Below, in pieces: positions 34,573 to 44,464 of a stretch of DNA of 64,000 nt. The position numbers were made by a program, and so were the translations under genes. The stretch covers positions 1 to 64,000 of the forward strand of contig NZ_LDIG01000062.1 in assembly GCF_015845845.1 (NCBI RefSeq), in the 5' to 3' direction. The stretch's first letter is position 1, and every line of letters starts with the position of its first letter. Origin of the DNA: Paenibacillus dendritiformis. GTDB lineage: Bacteria > Bacillota > Bacilli > Paenibacillales > Paenibacillaceae. Under the pieces are notes generated by a model that worked only from the letters and a program-made list of their open reading frames with translations, had not been told where the DNA came from and did not search any database.

Positions 34573-35222
34573 TTACTGCCCTTTTTCCTCCAACCGGGCG
34601 GCGATGCGCCCGCATCGATCCCGCAGCTTCGCCTGCAGCCATTTCGGGGACAGCAGCCGCTCCCACTCCGCCACGAGCAGATGCTGGATGAAGGAGTCCG
34701 GGTCATAGAACTCGATTTCGTAAATACAATCATGCACGGGGCGAATCGGGTAACCGTGCCACGACTCCCCATCCAGCGGACGTCCCGTCTCGATGCGGGC
34801 CATATAGGGCTTTCTCTGGGGTATCGGCGCGTCTTCCCACTCCGTGCGTTCTATCGCGTCCAGATCGAATTTCTCTGCCGTCACCTGCATATGGAGAATG
34901 CCGTCCAACCGGAAGGCGCGCTTTCTTCATGACCGTTCGCAATAAGCCGTAATATAGTCCGAATTATAATTTGAAGTAAAATGAAGCGGCCGGATCGGCA
35001 GTTCCGCTTCTTGGCCGCCTTCACGGTAGCGGATCTGAACAATGCGCCGTTCCCGGATCGCATGGGACAGCAGCTGCCAATGCTGCATCCGCTGCGGATG
35101 AGCGGCGAAGATCGGAAGGCGATGCTCCCCAACCTCCTCCGGCGGACCGGCGAAGCGCTCCAGCACATGGGCAATTCGCTGCACGACTGCCGCGTTCTCA
35201 TAGTTATATTGACGATCCGGCA
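34573..35222 (-). pseudogene. WYL-domain transcriptional regulator, 5'-truncated and with an in-frame TGA
   Basis: The conserved WYL region reads LLSHAIRERRIVQIRYREGG and PIRPLHFTSNYNSDYITAYC, followed by the C-terminal extension FRLDGILHMQVTAEKFDL and a WCX-like part to EEKGQ. One TGA at 34927-34929 interrupts the frame between YCERS and RKRAFRLDG; the reading frame is the same on both sides. The usual N-terminal HTH domain (about 100 residues) is missing: the conserved sequence stops near 35222, where the divergent hydrolase remnant begins. It cannot make a working DNA-binding regulator. Confidence 0.75.
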
Positions 35223-35918
35223 CGCACCGAGCGTTCCGGAGACAACATAGTGCAGGAACTGCATACCGCATTAGAACAGGAAGGGATCCGCGGCCCATAC
35301 ATCCTGGCGGGCCATTCCGCAGGCGGGATGTATTCCCGATTATTCGCCGAAAAGTATAAGGATAAGGTGGAAGGGTTAGTCTTGATCGATGCCAGACCTG
35401 TGAACTATTCCAGGGAGACGGATCCGATTTTTGAGAACGAAGGATTTGACTCGGCTACGGCGGGAATGCCCTCCAAATCGGTCATCAAGCTATTGAAAAT
35501 GTCAGGAGCCCTCCGGCTGTTTCAACATTCGTTGTTGGCTCAAATGCCGGAAAAAGAAAGAAGCTTATTCGTCAATGTGGAGACTTCTTCCCGCTTCCTG
35601 GATACGGCCGAAGAGGAGGATAAACATTTGGCGGAGGCCGAACAAGCCCTTCGGATCCAGCGCCTTGGCTCCCTCCCGGTCAAAATCATTACACACGGGA
35701 TACCGAACGACGCGACCGCATTCGGGATGTCGGCCGAAGCGAGCAGCAAGCTGGAAGATATTTGGCAAGCGCAGCAGCGGGACATGCTGCGGCTATCCCG
35801 CGATAGCGAGCTGATTGTCGCGGAAAGAAGCGGCCATATGGTCATGCATGACGAACCGGACTTGATCATTGATGCGATCAAAAGGGTCATCCAAAGCCGC
35901 CCGCGCCAAGCCTTTTAA
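35222..35918 (+). pseudogene. Alpha/beta hydrolase, 5'-truncated
   Basis: The frame gives RTERSGDNIVQELHTALEQEGIRGPYILAGHSAGG with the nucleophile Ser in GHSAG, then LVLIDARP, a cap-like helical part and the C-terminal His in ERSGHMVMHD. Intact homologues start 90-110 residues earlier with the oxyanion loop and the YDRAGYGWS motif; these are gone. The only start in the window is a GTG at 35250 without a ribosome-binding site. It begins exactly where the WYL remnant on the other strand begins. Confidence 0.75.
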
Positions 35919-36085
35919 CCCTGCCGACAGCGAAGCCTGCAAAGGCTGGTTTGATACCAGCCGATGCAGGCTTTAATTTGATTTGCGGGGTGACTCTCAT
36001 GGCCGGAGTATGGCAGACAAGCCGATAAAAATGCCGCATCCTCCTACATTCAAGCGGACCAGATGCCGTCTTATCCGGCGTCCCG

Positions 36086-36958
36086 TCATGTCAGCGCGAT
36101 ATATTCGCGCTTGCGGTAGGCGGTCGGTGACATGCCCATCCGGGCCTGGAAGACGCGCACGAAGGTCGGATAAGACTTGAAGCCGGCCTCGTAAGCGACA
36201 TCGGTAATCTTCATATCGGTGCCGATCAGCAGATTGCAGGCATGGGCGGTCCGGTTCCGCTCCAGGAAGGAATAATAATTTTCGCCGACCGCCTGCTTGA
36301 AGGCCGCGCTAATATACGGCACGCTGTAACTGAAGCGCTCGGCCAGCATTTCCAGGGTGATGTCTTCCTTGAAATTTTGATAGACGTAGTGAATCACTTC
36401 CCACATCCCCCTGCGCTGCATGCCCGAGTAGCCCTCCTGACAGCGCTCCATCCGCTCCAGGCGGTAGCGCTCGAACAGGACGAAGAGCTGGGTCAGCTTC
36501 GCCAGGAACATGGTGCGGCTCCATGGCTTCTCCTCCCGGATCTCGTCATACATCTGATGCAGCAGCGGCAGCATCCCGCCCGCGGTGGCGTCGTCCAGCG
36601 CGTAGGTCGAATGGACATCGTTCTCCGCATCCTTCAGCAGACGGTGCAAGGTCAGGAAGGAATCCCCCGCTCCGAAAAACGCCTTCAGCCCGATTGCGCC
36701 GACGTAAAGAACGAGCTCTTCCCCGGGCGGAATGTCTATTTCGTGCACCTGATGGGGAAACAGTAAAGTGAAGGTGCCGGGAGCCAGCTCCTTCTCGACG
36801 CCATTGATCCGTTCCGTGCCTCTCCCCTTGATCGCATACGTATACTCAATAAAATGATGGACATGGGCCGGCACGGTGCCCTTCAGCCGATGTATCTTCA
36901 ACGTGAACGGAAATTCGCCATGAATCTCCTCGTCGCCATGCAGATTATCCGGGAACAT
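36086..36958 (-). CDS. AraC-family transcriptional regulator
   Basis: About 290 residues: an N-terminal cupin sensor domain (HVHHFIEYTYAIKG, LLFPHQVHEID) and a C-terminal double helix-turn-helix (TLEMLAERFSYSVPYISAAFKQAVGENYYSFL and ITDVAYEAGFKSYPTFVRVFQARMGMSPTAYR). The ATG chosen has AGAGGG before it. It is divergent from a GH92 alpha-mannosidase gene across 169 bases and probably regulates it in response to a mannoside-derived sugar. Confidence 0.88.
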   Translation of the reverse strand: MFPDNLHGDEEIHGEFPFTLKIHRLKGTVPAHVHHFIEYTYAIKGRGTERINGVEKELAPGTFTLLFPHQVHEIDIPPGEELVLYVGAIGLKAFFGAGDSFLTLHRLLKDAENDVHSTYALDDATAGGMLPLLHQMYDEIREEKPWSRTMFLAKLTQLFVLFERYRLERMERCQEGYSGMQRRGMWEVIHYVYQNFKEDITLEMLAERFSYSVPYISAAFKQAVGENYYSFLERNRTAHACNLLIGTDMKITDVAYEAGFKSYPTFVRVFQARMGMSPTAYRKREYIALT

Positions 36959-37028
36959 CCCGATCCCTCTTTTCAACCGAATGTTTGCGAAGATCGCATC
37001 AAGCCCATTTTATCATTAAAAATGAGAG

Positions 37029-37062
37029 ATGTTATAAAATAATGATAGGTGATTTATAACAT
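37029..37062. promoter_or_regulatory. Inverted repeat between the AraC regulator and GH92 genes
   Basis: ATGTTATAAA and TTTATAACAT are perfect 10-bp arms around a 14-base spacer. It lies in the middle of the divergent intergenic region, 8 bases upstream of a possible -10 for the GH92 gene (TACAAT, 37070-37075) that has no -35. It is a good candidate operator for the AraC-type activator. Confidence 0.55.
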
Positions 37063-37127
37063 TTCGCTCTACAATAATTATGATAGCCATATTCAATATA
37101 ACATTCATTCCGAAGGAGCGAACATAC

Positions 37128-39341
37128 ATGAGCTTACTCAAGCATGTCCATCCGCTGCAGGGGACGGATTCGGTCTACCCGTATTCAAACGGAAATACGC
37201 TGCCGCTCGTCTCCATGCCTTGGGGCATGAACGCCTGGAGCCCGCAAACCAATGAAGCCGCAGGCGGCTGGTACTTCAGCCCGCATCATAACCGGCTGGA
37301 AGGGATCCGGCTGACCCACCAGCCAAGCCCTTGGATCGGCGACTACGGCCATATGACGATGATGCCGCAGACCGGCCCGCTCAAAGTATGGGCGACGGAG
37401 CGCTCTTCCTCGTTCCGCCGCCAGGATATGGTCGTGAAGCCGGACTACTTCAAGGTTCGCCTGCTCCGCTACGAGACGACCATGGAACTGACTCCGACCG
37501 CGCGCTGCGCCAGCATCCGCCTGACGTTCGACCGCCGGGACGGCGCCCGCTTCATCCTGTCGACGTTCCCTGGCGAAGCGTCGATGACGATCGATCCGGA
37601 CAAGCGAACGCTGAGCGGCTATACGACCGCCAAGGCCGGCGGCACGCCGGACAACTACCGCATGCACTTCGTCATGACGTTCGATTGTCCGGTCCTGGCC
37701 GATGCCAGCGGCTTGTCGGATCAGGAATACAAGCCGATCGGCAGCCTGTCCGCGACGGGCGAGCGCATCGGCGCGTATGTCGGGCTCGGCGTTCCCGAGC
37801 ATGGAACGGTTCAAGTCCGCGTCAGCACCTCGTTCATCAGCGAGGAGCAGGCGCGCATCAATCTGGAGCGCGAGATCGGCGCTCGCTCCTTCGATGAAGT
37901 CAGAAGCCTGGCGACGGAGACATGGGAGAAGCAGCTTCGCGTCATTGAAGTCGAGAGCGATGACGCGGAACGCCTCGACACGTTCTATACCTGCCTGTAC
38001 CGGACCAGCCTGTATCCGCACGCGATCCATGAATATGACGCGAACGGGAAGCAGATTCATTACAGCCCGTACAACGGCAAGATCGAAGAAGGGCCGCTCT
38101 ATGCGGACATCGGCTTCTGGGATACGTATCGCACCTCGTTCCCGCTCTATAACCTGCTCTATCCTTCGTTCGTAAACGAGATGATGCAGGGCTGGGTCAA
38201 CGCCTACAAGGAAGCCGGCTGGATGCCGAAGTGGGCTTCTCCCGGCGAGCGGAGCATGATGCCGGGCACGCTCATCGACGTCTCCTTCGCCGATGCCGTC
38301 GTCAAGGGCAATACCGGCTTCGACGTCGAGACCGCGTTCGAGGGCTTGCTCAAGCATGCGATGACCGTATCGAGCGACAATCGCTACGGCCGCAAAGGCA
38401 TGGGCGAATATTTGAAATACAACTATATGCCTGCCGACATCCATACGCACGAGAGCGTGTGCAATACGCTCGATTACGTCTACGGCGACTTCTGCATCGC
38501 CCAGATCGCGAAGCATCTCGGCCGCGAAGAGGAATACGCGCAGCTCATGGAGCGCGCGAAGAACTATGCGCATCTGTTCGATCCGTCCGTCGGCTTCATG
38601 CGCGGCAAGCTTCAGGACGGCAGTTGGCTGGAGCCGTTCGATCCGACGATGTGGGGCGGACCGTATACCGAGGGCGGCGCCTATCAGAGCAGTTGGGCCG
38701 TCCAGCACGATCTGCGCGGTCTGGCCGATCTGATGGGCGGGCGCGAAGCGTGCAAGCGCCAGCTCGATGCGCTGTTCGCGGCGAAGCCGGAATTCAAGGT
38801 CGGCTCGTACGGCTTCGAGATTCACGAGATGTCGGAGATGGCGGCGATCGATTTTGGCCAGTTCGCCATCAGCAATCAGCCTAGCTTCCACTTCCCGTAC
38901 ATCTATGCCGCGCTCGGCTATCCGTCCTTGACGCAGCATTGGGTGCGCAAGACGATGGACGAGCTGTTCAGCGCCCGTCCGGACGGACTTCCTGGCGACG
39001 AGGACAACGGCAGCTTGTCCGGCTGGTACGTTTTCGGCGCGATGGGCTTCTATCCGCTCAGCCCGGGGGTGCCGGAATATGTGCTCGGCACGCCGCTGTT
39101 CCAGCGGATGACCGTTCATCTCGAAGACGGCACGCGGTTCGTCATCGAGGCCGGGAACAACTCGGACGCGAACAAATACGTGGCGGGCGTCCGGCTGAAC
39201 GGGGCTCCGGTCGAGAAGCTGTATGTGACGCACGACCAGGTCAAGGCCGGCGGCACGCTCTCCTTTGACATGACCGATGCGCCTGGCGAAGACAATTACG
39301 ATGAGGCGGCGCTTCCGTACTCGATGTCGAAGCAAGCCTGA
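37128..39341 (+). CDS. GH92 family alpha-mannosidase
   Basis: A 737-residue glycoside hydrolase of family 92, exo-acting calcium-dependent alpha-mannosidases. Family landmarks are seen in order: the N-terminal beta-sandwich with GGWYFSPHHNRLEGIRLTHQ and DYG, FWDTYRTSFPLYNLL (substrate-cleft), the (alpha/alpha)6 part with EGGAYQSSWAVQHDLRGL and LMGG, and DEDNGSLSGWYVFGAMGFYPLSPG near the C-terminus. There is no signal peptide, so it acts on mannosides taken up into the cell. AAGGAG precedes the ATG. Confidence 0.9.
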   Translation: MSLLKHVHPLQGTDSVYPYSNGNTLPLVSMPWGMNAWSPQTNEAAGGWYFSPHHNRLEGIRLTHQPSPWIGDYGHMTMMPQTGPLKVWATERSSSFRRQDMVVKPDYFKVRLLRYETTMELTPTARCASIRLTFDRRDGARFILSTFPGEASMTIDPDKRTLSGYTTAKAGGTPDNYRMHFVMTFDCPVLADASGLSDQEYKPIGSLSATGERIGAYVGLGVPEHGTVQVRVSTSFISEEQARINLEREIGARSFDEVRSLATETWEKQLRVIEVESDDAERLDTFYTCLYRTSLYPHAIHEYDANGKQIHYSPYNGKIEEGPLYADIGFWDTYRTSFPLYNLLYPSFVNEMMQGWVNAYKEAGWMPKWASPGERSMMPGTLIDVSFADAVVKGNTGFDVETAFEGLLKHAMTVSSDNRYGRKGMGEYLKYNYMPADIHTHESVCNTLDYVYGDFCIAQIAKHLGREEEYAQLMERAKNYAHLFDPSVGFMRGKLQDGSWLEPFDPTMWGGPYTEGGAYQSSWAVQHDLRGLADLMGGREACKRQLDALFAAKPEFKVGSYGFEIHEMSEMAAIDFGQFAISNQPSFHFPYIYAALGYPSLTQHWVRKTMDELFSARPDGLPGDEDNGSLSGWYVFGAMGFYPLSPGVPEYVLGTPLFQRMTVHLEDGTRFVIEAGNNSDANKYVAGVRLNGAPVEKLYVTHDQVKAGGTLSFDMTDAPGEDNYDEAALPYSMSKQA

Positions 39342-39365
39342 TTCCAACTCCCAAAAGATGAACAG

Positions 39366-39402
39366 TGGAGCCTCTCCGAACCGGTTCGGAGGGCTCCTTT
39401 TT
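39366..39402 (+). terminator. Terminator of the GH92 gene
   Basis: GGAGCC, an interior CCGAACC/GGTTCGG stem and GGCTCC form a two-part hairpin followed by TTTTT, 25 bases after the stop. Confidence 0.85.
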
Positions 39403-39491
39403 GCGTCGTTCCGGAATGCCGCTAACGCTTGCTTCGCGCTTGCATTCCTTCCATGCCCTGGATCATAATGGAATGACAAGGAGGAGATACG

Positions 39492-40679
39492 ATGAATATC
39501 ATTCAATTGACCGAAGCCCATTTTCCGGAAGCGATCCGCCTGTCGGAATACGCATTTCAATATCAGGTGCCGGAACAGGAACGGAAAGCGAGATTCGAGC
39601 GGCTCAAGCAGCATCGCATCTTCGGCGTCGTGGAGGACGGCGAGGTGGCCGCCAAGGCGCATCTCATCCCCTTCGAGATCTACCTTGGAGGCGAGCCGCT
39701 CCGCATGGGCGGAATCGGCGGCGTTGCCACCTATCCCGAATACCGCCGCCAAGGCTATGTCAAAGGGCTGCTGACTCATCTGCTTGCCGTCATGAAAGAG
39801 GAAGGGCAGACGGTGTCGATGCTGCATCCGTTCTCCGTATCCTTTTACCGCAAATATGGCTGGGAACTGATCACGGATTACTGCCGCAGCGCCTATGCCA
39901 AATCCGATCTCGTTCCGCTGCAGCCGGCGGCCAACGGCATCATCCGCCGTTACACGAAAGCGAATCATTCCGCCGACCTGGAGCAGGTGTACGATCAATT
40001 TGCCCGGCGGCATGCGGGCATGCTGAAGCGCACCGCCGACCGCTGGTTGCATGCGGTCTATGGGAATATGTTCGCCGCCGTCTATTATGACGAAGGCAAG
40101 AACCCGCAAGGCTATATGCTGTATGAAGTGAAGGATTCGCGCATGAAGGTGAAGGAATTCGTTCCGCTGAACGGAGAAGCCCGCATCGGACTGTGGAATT
40201 TCATTTGCCAGCATGATTCGATGGTCGAGCAGGTGGAGCTCTGGGCCGCTCCGGGCGAGCCGTTGAACTTCGCCCTGCGCAATCCGCGCATTACGAGAGA
40301 GGCGACGCCGCTTGTGATGGGGCGCATCGTCGACGCCGAGGCGTTCCTTGCCCGCTATCCTTTCCAGTGGCGGGACGCGGACGGGACGCTCATTCTCCAT
40401 ATCGACGATCCGCATGCGGAATGGAATAATATCAGCGTCTCGCTGCGGGACGGCGGCATGAAGGTCATCGCCCGCGACACAAGTCCAGATGCCTATGCGA
40501 ATGCCGCCGCGGATCATGAATTGCGGGTGTCTATCCTGGCGCTGACTACGCTTCTTTTCAGCTACCGGAAGCCGGACGAGCTGCATCAGCTTGGCATGCT
40601 TCACGGGTCCGAAGCGGCAGTCGCGAAGCTGGAACGGCTCATTCCCCGTCTCCAGCCGTTCTTTTACGATATGTTCTAA
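39492..40679 (+). CDS. Eis-like GNAT acetyltransferase
   Basis: A 395-residue protein of the Eis family, with two GNAT folds and a C-terminal sterol-carrier-like domain. The acetyl-CoA loop YRRQGYVKGLL (about 83-93) follows GGIGGVATYPE. Family members acetylate amines such as aminoglycosides and polyamines. GGAGG lies before the ATG. The C-terminal Phe residue (MLxxxF ending FYDMF) is the catalytic carboxylate position in Eis, where the C-terminus itself acts as base. The substrate is unknown. Confidence 0.85.
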   Translation: MNIIQLTEAHFPEAIRLSEYAFQYQVPEQERKARFERLKQHRIFGVVEDGEVAAKAHLIPFEIYLGGEPLRMGGIGGVATYPEYRRQGYVKGLLTHLLAVMKEEGQTVSMLHPFSVSFYRKYGWELITDYCRSAYAKSDLVPLQPAANGIIRRYTKANHSADLEQVYDQFARRHAGMLKRTADRWLHAVYGNMFAAVYYDEGKNPQGYMLYEVKDSRMKVKEFVPLNGEARIGLWNFICQHDSMVEQVELWAAPGEPLNFALRNPRITREATPLVMGRIVDAEAFLARYPFQWRDADGTLILHIDDPHAEWNNISVSLRDGGMKVIARDTSPDAYANAAADHELRVSILALTTLLFSYRKPDELHQLGMLHGSEAAVAKLERLIPRLQPFFYDMF

Positions 40680-40715
40680 ATCATAATTGTTGATCCGGCT
40701 TGCCGGACATAAGAG

Positions 40716-40752
40716 AAGCCACCTTCCCGGCAATGCGGACAGGTGGCTTGCT
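40716..40752 (-). terminator. Hairpin after the secreted protein gene
   Basis: AAGCCACCT and AGGTGGCTT arms with a 16-base loop lie immediately beyond the stop on the minus strand. The following sequence CTCTTAT is only weakly U-rich. Confidence 0.5.
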
Positions 40753-40758
40753 TGATGC

Positions 40759-41343
40759 CTATTTCTTTGCTTTGGCGGCCGCTTTAGCGGCAAGGGCGGT
40801 CAGCACGTCTTGCTTGCTCGCTTCCGGATAACAGCCCGACTCCAGGGCCATATCGATATTACCGTCATGGCGCAATACATTTATGGCGCAGTTTTTCTCT
40901 TCTACCCGCACGAACAAAATCGTCTTTTTGCCGTCGGGTAAAGCAAAATGGTTGTCCTCGACTGTGTAGACGGGGCCCTCATATGTATTGAGAAACTTTT
41001 TGAGATTCGAAGCGCTGATAATCCCATCCATACTCTGAACGGATTGTTCCAGGTAATAAATTGTAAAATTGCCGTATCTTGCTTCGAGATCGAAGTACCC
41101 CTCTTCCTCGTCCAGACGGACAAGCTTCTTCGGCTTGCCGAGAACCTTCTCGGCCTTCCCCTTGCTCATCCCCATATGAACGCCGCTTATCATGAAGCTG
41201 TTTTTCTGATCCAGCGTGATGACTGCCGGTTGGCTCGCCGGAGTTGTCTGCGCCGTCTTCGCGGCCGCATCGGCTGCCGGAAGCAAGCTTGTTCCGAGAA
41301 TCGCCGCGCCGGCTACGATTGCGGCGATGAGTTGTTTCTTCAT
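40759..41343 (-). CDS. Secreted protein of unknown function
   Basis: A 194-residue protein with an N-terminal signal peptide (KK, hydrophobic 4-20, Ala-rich cleavage region near ADAAA). The mature part starts with a Thr/Ala-rich linker and then contains FMISGVHMGMSKGKAEKVLGKPKKLVRLDEEEGYFDLEARYG, a short module found in several Bacillales extracytoplasmic proteins, repeated-like downstream. A conserved Cys pair (NCAINVL, GCYP) could form a disulfide. The Lys-rich C-terminus is odd. No function assigned. Confidence 0.75.
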   Translation of the reverse strand: MKKQLIAAIVAGAAILGTSLLPAADAAAKTAQTTPASQPAVITLDQKNSFMISGVHMGMSKGKAEKVLGKPKKLVRLDEEEGYFDLEARYGNFTIYYLEQSVQSMDGIISASNLKKFLNTYEGPVYTVEDNHFALPDGKKTILFVRVEEKNCAINVLRHDGNIDMALESGCYPEASKQDVLTALAAKAAAKAKK

Positions 41344-41462
41344 CTGTTATTCCCCCATGATCGCGATGCTTGCTGCTTCTATCTTCCCATAAGTATAAAC
41401 AGCGCCGCACCCGCGTCAAGGAAATTCATCCCAGTTCCCCTGCAGTCATTCATGGCAGTCCG

Positions 41463-42167
41463 TCAAGCCTGCCGGCGCCGGGCGATCGCAATCATCAGGC
41501 TGAATGCGGCTCCGCTGTAGATGAGCGGCCACAGAGCGCACCATGCCTTGTCGTACACCGACAGCGCCGCATCCTTCATGAACAGGCTGAGCGAGGAATG
41601 GGCAGGCGGGAGCAGCCACAGCAGCGGCTCCAGCATAGGGGGCAGTGCCTCTGCCACGGACCCCTGGGCCGACGACAGCGCGATGAGGAGCAGTATTCCC
41701 GCAATGGCCGCGCTCATCTTCACCCGAACCGCACTGCTCCATAAATAGGCAATGGCGATGCCGAGGCCGGCCAATTCGATATGGACAAGCCAGGCATACA
41801 AGAACCGCGGCAGCGCGACCGGTTCATTGAATTTGTCGAACACAATCGGATACAGGACAGTGAACAGGCTGAGCCCCGTCATGATCAGCAGACAGGCTGC
41901 AATTTTGCCCCATTGATACCGGACAAAGCTGCCCAAATGCAGAATCGAAAGCTGCTCTTGAACCTGGTTCTCCCCTACGAACATTTGATAGGCAACCCAG
42001 GCGGCAATCACATAGATGAAAATTCCGGTGTTCCCGTACGTCTCCATGACCGGATTCGGCTTTACCGAATAATTCATCATTACGGCGAACAGACAGGCGG
42101 CGAAGGGCGGAAAATAACGGTGCGACCGCGTATAATTCCGGAGCAAAAAGCCGATGAGCGCTCTCAT
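41463..42167 (-). CDS. ABC-2-type membrane permease
   Basis: A 234-residue membrane protein with six predicted helices (about 15-33, 50-68, 85-108, 125-145, 150-168, 200-222). Its start overlaps the ATPase gene by 4 bp, which links it to that ATPase. Small permeases of this type belong to ABC-2 exporters for antibiotics, lipids or peptides. No transported substrate can be inferred. The C-terminal RRRQA is cytoplasmic. Confidence 0.78.
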   Translation of the reverse strand: MRALIGFLLRNYTRSHRYFPPFAACLFAVMMNYSVKPNPVMETYGNTGIFIYVIAAWVAYQMFVGENQVQEQLSILHLGSFVRYQWGKIAACLLIMTGLSLFTVLYPIVFDKFNEPVALPRFLYAWLVHIELAGLGIAIAYLWSSAVRVKMSAAIAGILLLIALSSAQGSVAEALPPMLEPLLWLLPPAHSSLSLFMKDAALSVYDKAWCALWPLIYSGAAFSLMIAIARRRQA

Positions 42168-43054
42168 CTCGGATCGCCCCCTTCCCGGCTTCCCTTCATC
42201 GCTTCGACCAGCAGATCCCGGTCGTTATCGCAGGATGTTACCGAGGCAATCGACCCGCGGGAAGCGAGAATTTCGCGCAGCGCCGCATCGCTCTCCTCGC
42301 GCGGGACATGGATGCGAAGCGCGCCGCCATGCTCCTGCACGGTTCCGAGGCGGTCCAAGGCAGCCACCGCATCTTCCGCTCCGTCCGGGAGCGTGAAGTC
42401 GATCCGCATCCGCGGCTCCAGCCACTCCTCCGCGCCGAGATCGCGGGCGATCCGTCCCTGCTGCAGGAGCAGGATTCGATCGGCGACCGTTTCCAGCAGC
42501 AGCGGTTCATGGCAGGTGAACAGCAGGGCCATGCCTTGCCTTCTCCATTCCTTCAACCAGCCGGCCAGATCGCGCTGCGAATCGGCATCCAGGCCGGACA
42601 GCGGCTCGTCCAATATAAGCAATTCCGGCGGGTTCAGGACGGCCTGCATCAGATTGACCTTCTGCGCCATCCCTTTGGAAAATCGATCGATGCGCCGATT
42701 CTGCGCCTCCTCCATTCGGAACAGGCGAAGCAGCTCCGCAATTCTCGCGCGCAGCGGCTCCGCTGGCATCCCCTGCATGCGGCCCATGGCCTGCAAGTAT
42801 TCCACGGGCGTCAAGCGCAGCTTCGGAAAGCGCTCCGGGACGTAGCCAATCCGCGCTTTGCCCTGTCCGCCCCTCCACTTCACCTCTCCGGCCGTTGGCG
42901 TCAGCAGCCCTGCAGCGATGCGAAGCAGCGTGCTCTTGCCGGATCCGTTCGCCCCAATCAAGGCGACGGCCTCCCGGGCATGCACGGTGAAGGCAGCCCC
43001 GTTCACGACCGGCGTGCGATAATAAGCTTTCTCAATTCCTTCCAGATGCAACAA
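42164..43054 (-). CDS. ABC exporter ATPase (CcmA/NatA class)
   Basis: A 296-residue ATPase: Walker A GANGSGKST (about 34-42), Q-loop in YVPERFP, signature FSKGMAQKV, Walker B LLILDEPLSGLD and switch FTCHEP, plus a C-terminal extension of about 80 residues of the type found in antibiotic exporters. The start is a TTG with GGAG seven bases before it. It is coupled to the membrane partner. Confidence 0.88.
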   Translation of the reverse strand: MLHLEGIEKAYYRTPVVNGAAFTVHAREAVALIGANGSGKSTLLRIAAGLLTPTAGEVKWRGGQGKARIGYVPERFPKLRLTPVEYLQAMGRMQGMPAEPLRARIAELLRLFRMEEAQNRRIDRFSKGMAQKVNLMQAVLNPPELLILDEPLSGLDADSQRDLAGWLKEWRRQGMALLFTCHEPLLLETVADRILLLQQGRIARDLGAEEWLEPRMRIDFTLPDGAEDAVAALDRLGTVQEHGGALRIHVPREESDAALREILASRGSIASVTSCDNDRDLLVEAMKGSREGGDPR

Positions 43055-43233
43055 AGAACTCCGGCCTCCCCCAAATAAATTACCGCAATGGCAATCTCTT
43101 TAGTTTAATTGGGCGCGGCTTCCTTTTCAACTGGGGGGCGGCTGGAGAACGCCGGTTCCTGCAACGGCGGCAGGGCATGGCCGAAGCGGCGCTGCTTCGA
43201 TCCATGCCCTGTCTGCTTCCGAACCGGTATCGG

Positions 43234-44367
43234 CTATGGCTTCAAGACGACCTTGATGCAATTGTCTTCGTGATCATTGAACAACTGATACCCGCGCCCG
43301 GCTTCCGCCAGCGGCAGCTTGTGGGTAATGATCTCACGCGGATCGAACTCCCGATTCACGATTTTGCGGTACAGCTCGGGCATGAAATGCACGACCGGCG
43401 CCTGCCCCGTCTTCAACGTGATATTGCGCGCGAAGAATGCGCCCAGCGGGAACATATTGTACGTGCTGCCGTAGACGCCGGTAATCTGAACCGTGCCGCA
43501 TTTGCGCACCGCTTTGGTTGCAATCTGAATCGGACCGAGCGTGCCGCCCTGCAGCTTGAGCTTCTGCTCAATGAATTCCAGCGCCGATTTTTTGCCGTCC
43601 ATGCCGACGCAATCGATGACGACATCGGCCCCGCCGGAGGTAATTTCCTTCAGATGCTCGCCCATATCGTCATGAGCGGTGAAGTCGAATACCTCTACCT
43701 TGTTGATGCGTTCGGCGTGCTGCATCCGGTAAGGAAGATAGTCGACCGCGATGACCCGCTTCGTCCCCTTCATCCAGGCAAAGCGCTGCGCCATCAGGCC
43801 GACCGGACCGCATCCAAGCACGATGACCGTATCTCCCGCCTTGACCCCGGCGTTCTCCACGCTCCAATACGCCGTTGGCGGCACATCCGAGAGGAAGAGA
43901 AGCGATTCATCCTCCAACTCGCAGGAATCCGGGATGACGAGCGGCATGAAGTTGCCGAACGGCACCCGCAACAGCTCCGCTTGTCCCCCCGGATAATTGC
44001 CGAACTTCTCGCTATAGCCCAAATAGCCTCCTGAATCATAATGGGGGTTCGACAGGTCGCATTGGCTCTCCAACCCGTCCTTGCAATAAACGCATTGGCC
44101 GCATGCGACGGTGAACGGAATGACCACGCGATCTCCTTTCTTCACCTTCGTTACCTCCGGGCCTGCCTCCTCCACGATGCCCATCGGCTCATGGCCGATA
44201 ATATAGCCCTCAGGCAGCGGAAAATTGCCTTGGTACAAATGCAGATCGGATCCGCAAATCGCCGTCGAAGTAATGCGAATCACGATATCGTCAGGCTTCT
44301 CGATGCGCGGGTCTTCCACCTGCTTCACTTCGACTTTTTTCGGACCTTGATACGTAACCGCTCTCAT
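43234..44367 (-). CDS. Zinc-dependent alcohol dehydrogenase, formaldehyde-dehydrogenase-like
   Basis: About 377 residues of the medium-chain dehydrogenase family. [11 protein letters not shown] holds the catalytic zinc ligand, GHEPMG the His/Glu pair, and the structural zinc site CGQCVYC with a further Cys near 105 is complete. The NAD-binding motif is [13 protein letters not shown] (about 188-200). It belongs to the FDH-like subgroup that acts on short alcohols and formaldehyde without glutathione. GGAGG lies six bases before the ATG; the frame upstream has no start signal. It is transcribed alone. Confidence 0.87.
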   Translation of the reverse strand: MRAVTYQGPKKVEVKQVEDPRIEKPDDIVIRITSTAICGSDLHLYQGNFPLPEGYIIGHEPMGIVEEAGPEVTKVKKGDRVVIPFTVACGQCVYCKDGLESQCDLSNPHYDSGGYLGYSEKFGNYPGGQAELLRVPFGNFMPLVIPDSCELEDESLLFLSDVPPTAYWSVENAGVKAGDTVIVLGCGPVGLMAQRFAWMKGTKRVIAVDYLPYRMQHAERINKVEVFDFTAHDDMGEHLKEITSGGADVVIDCVGMDGKKSALEFIEQKLKLQGGTLGPIQIATKAVRKCGTVQITGVYGSTYNMFPLGAFFARNITLKTGQAPVVHFMPELYRKIVNREFDPREIITHKLPLAEAGRGYQLFNDHEDNCIKVVLKP

Positions 44368-44464
44368 ATTGATCCTCCATTCGAAATTTCCAGCCTTTTC
44401 ATAATGTGCAGACCCTCCTTGCTTTTTATACCTTGGCCTGACGCAACCATGGGACGGCCGCTGG

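Noticed and set aside
34927-34929. Selenocysteine codon in the WYL frame
   Set aside because: The gene is already 5'-truncated and has no SECIS-like hairpin or redox motif near the codon.
37185-40793. A 1202-codon open frame on the minus strand
   Set aside because: It lies opposite the GH92 and Eis-like genes, has no ribosome-binding site and is Arg/His-rich without domain motifs. It is a shadow of GC-biased codon use.
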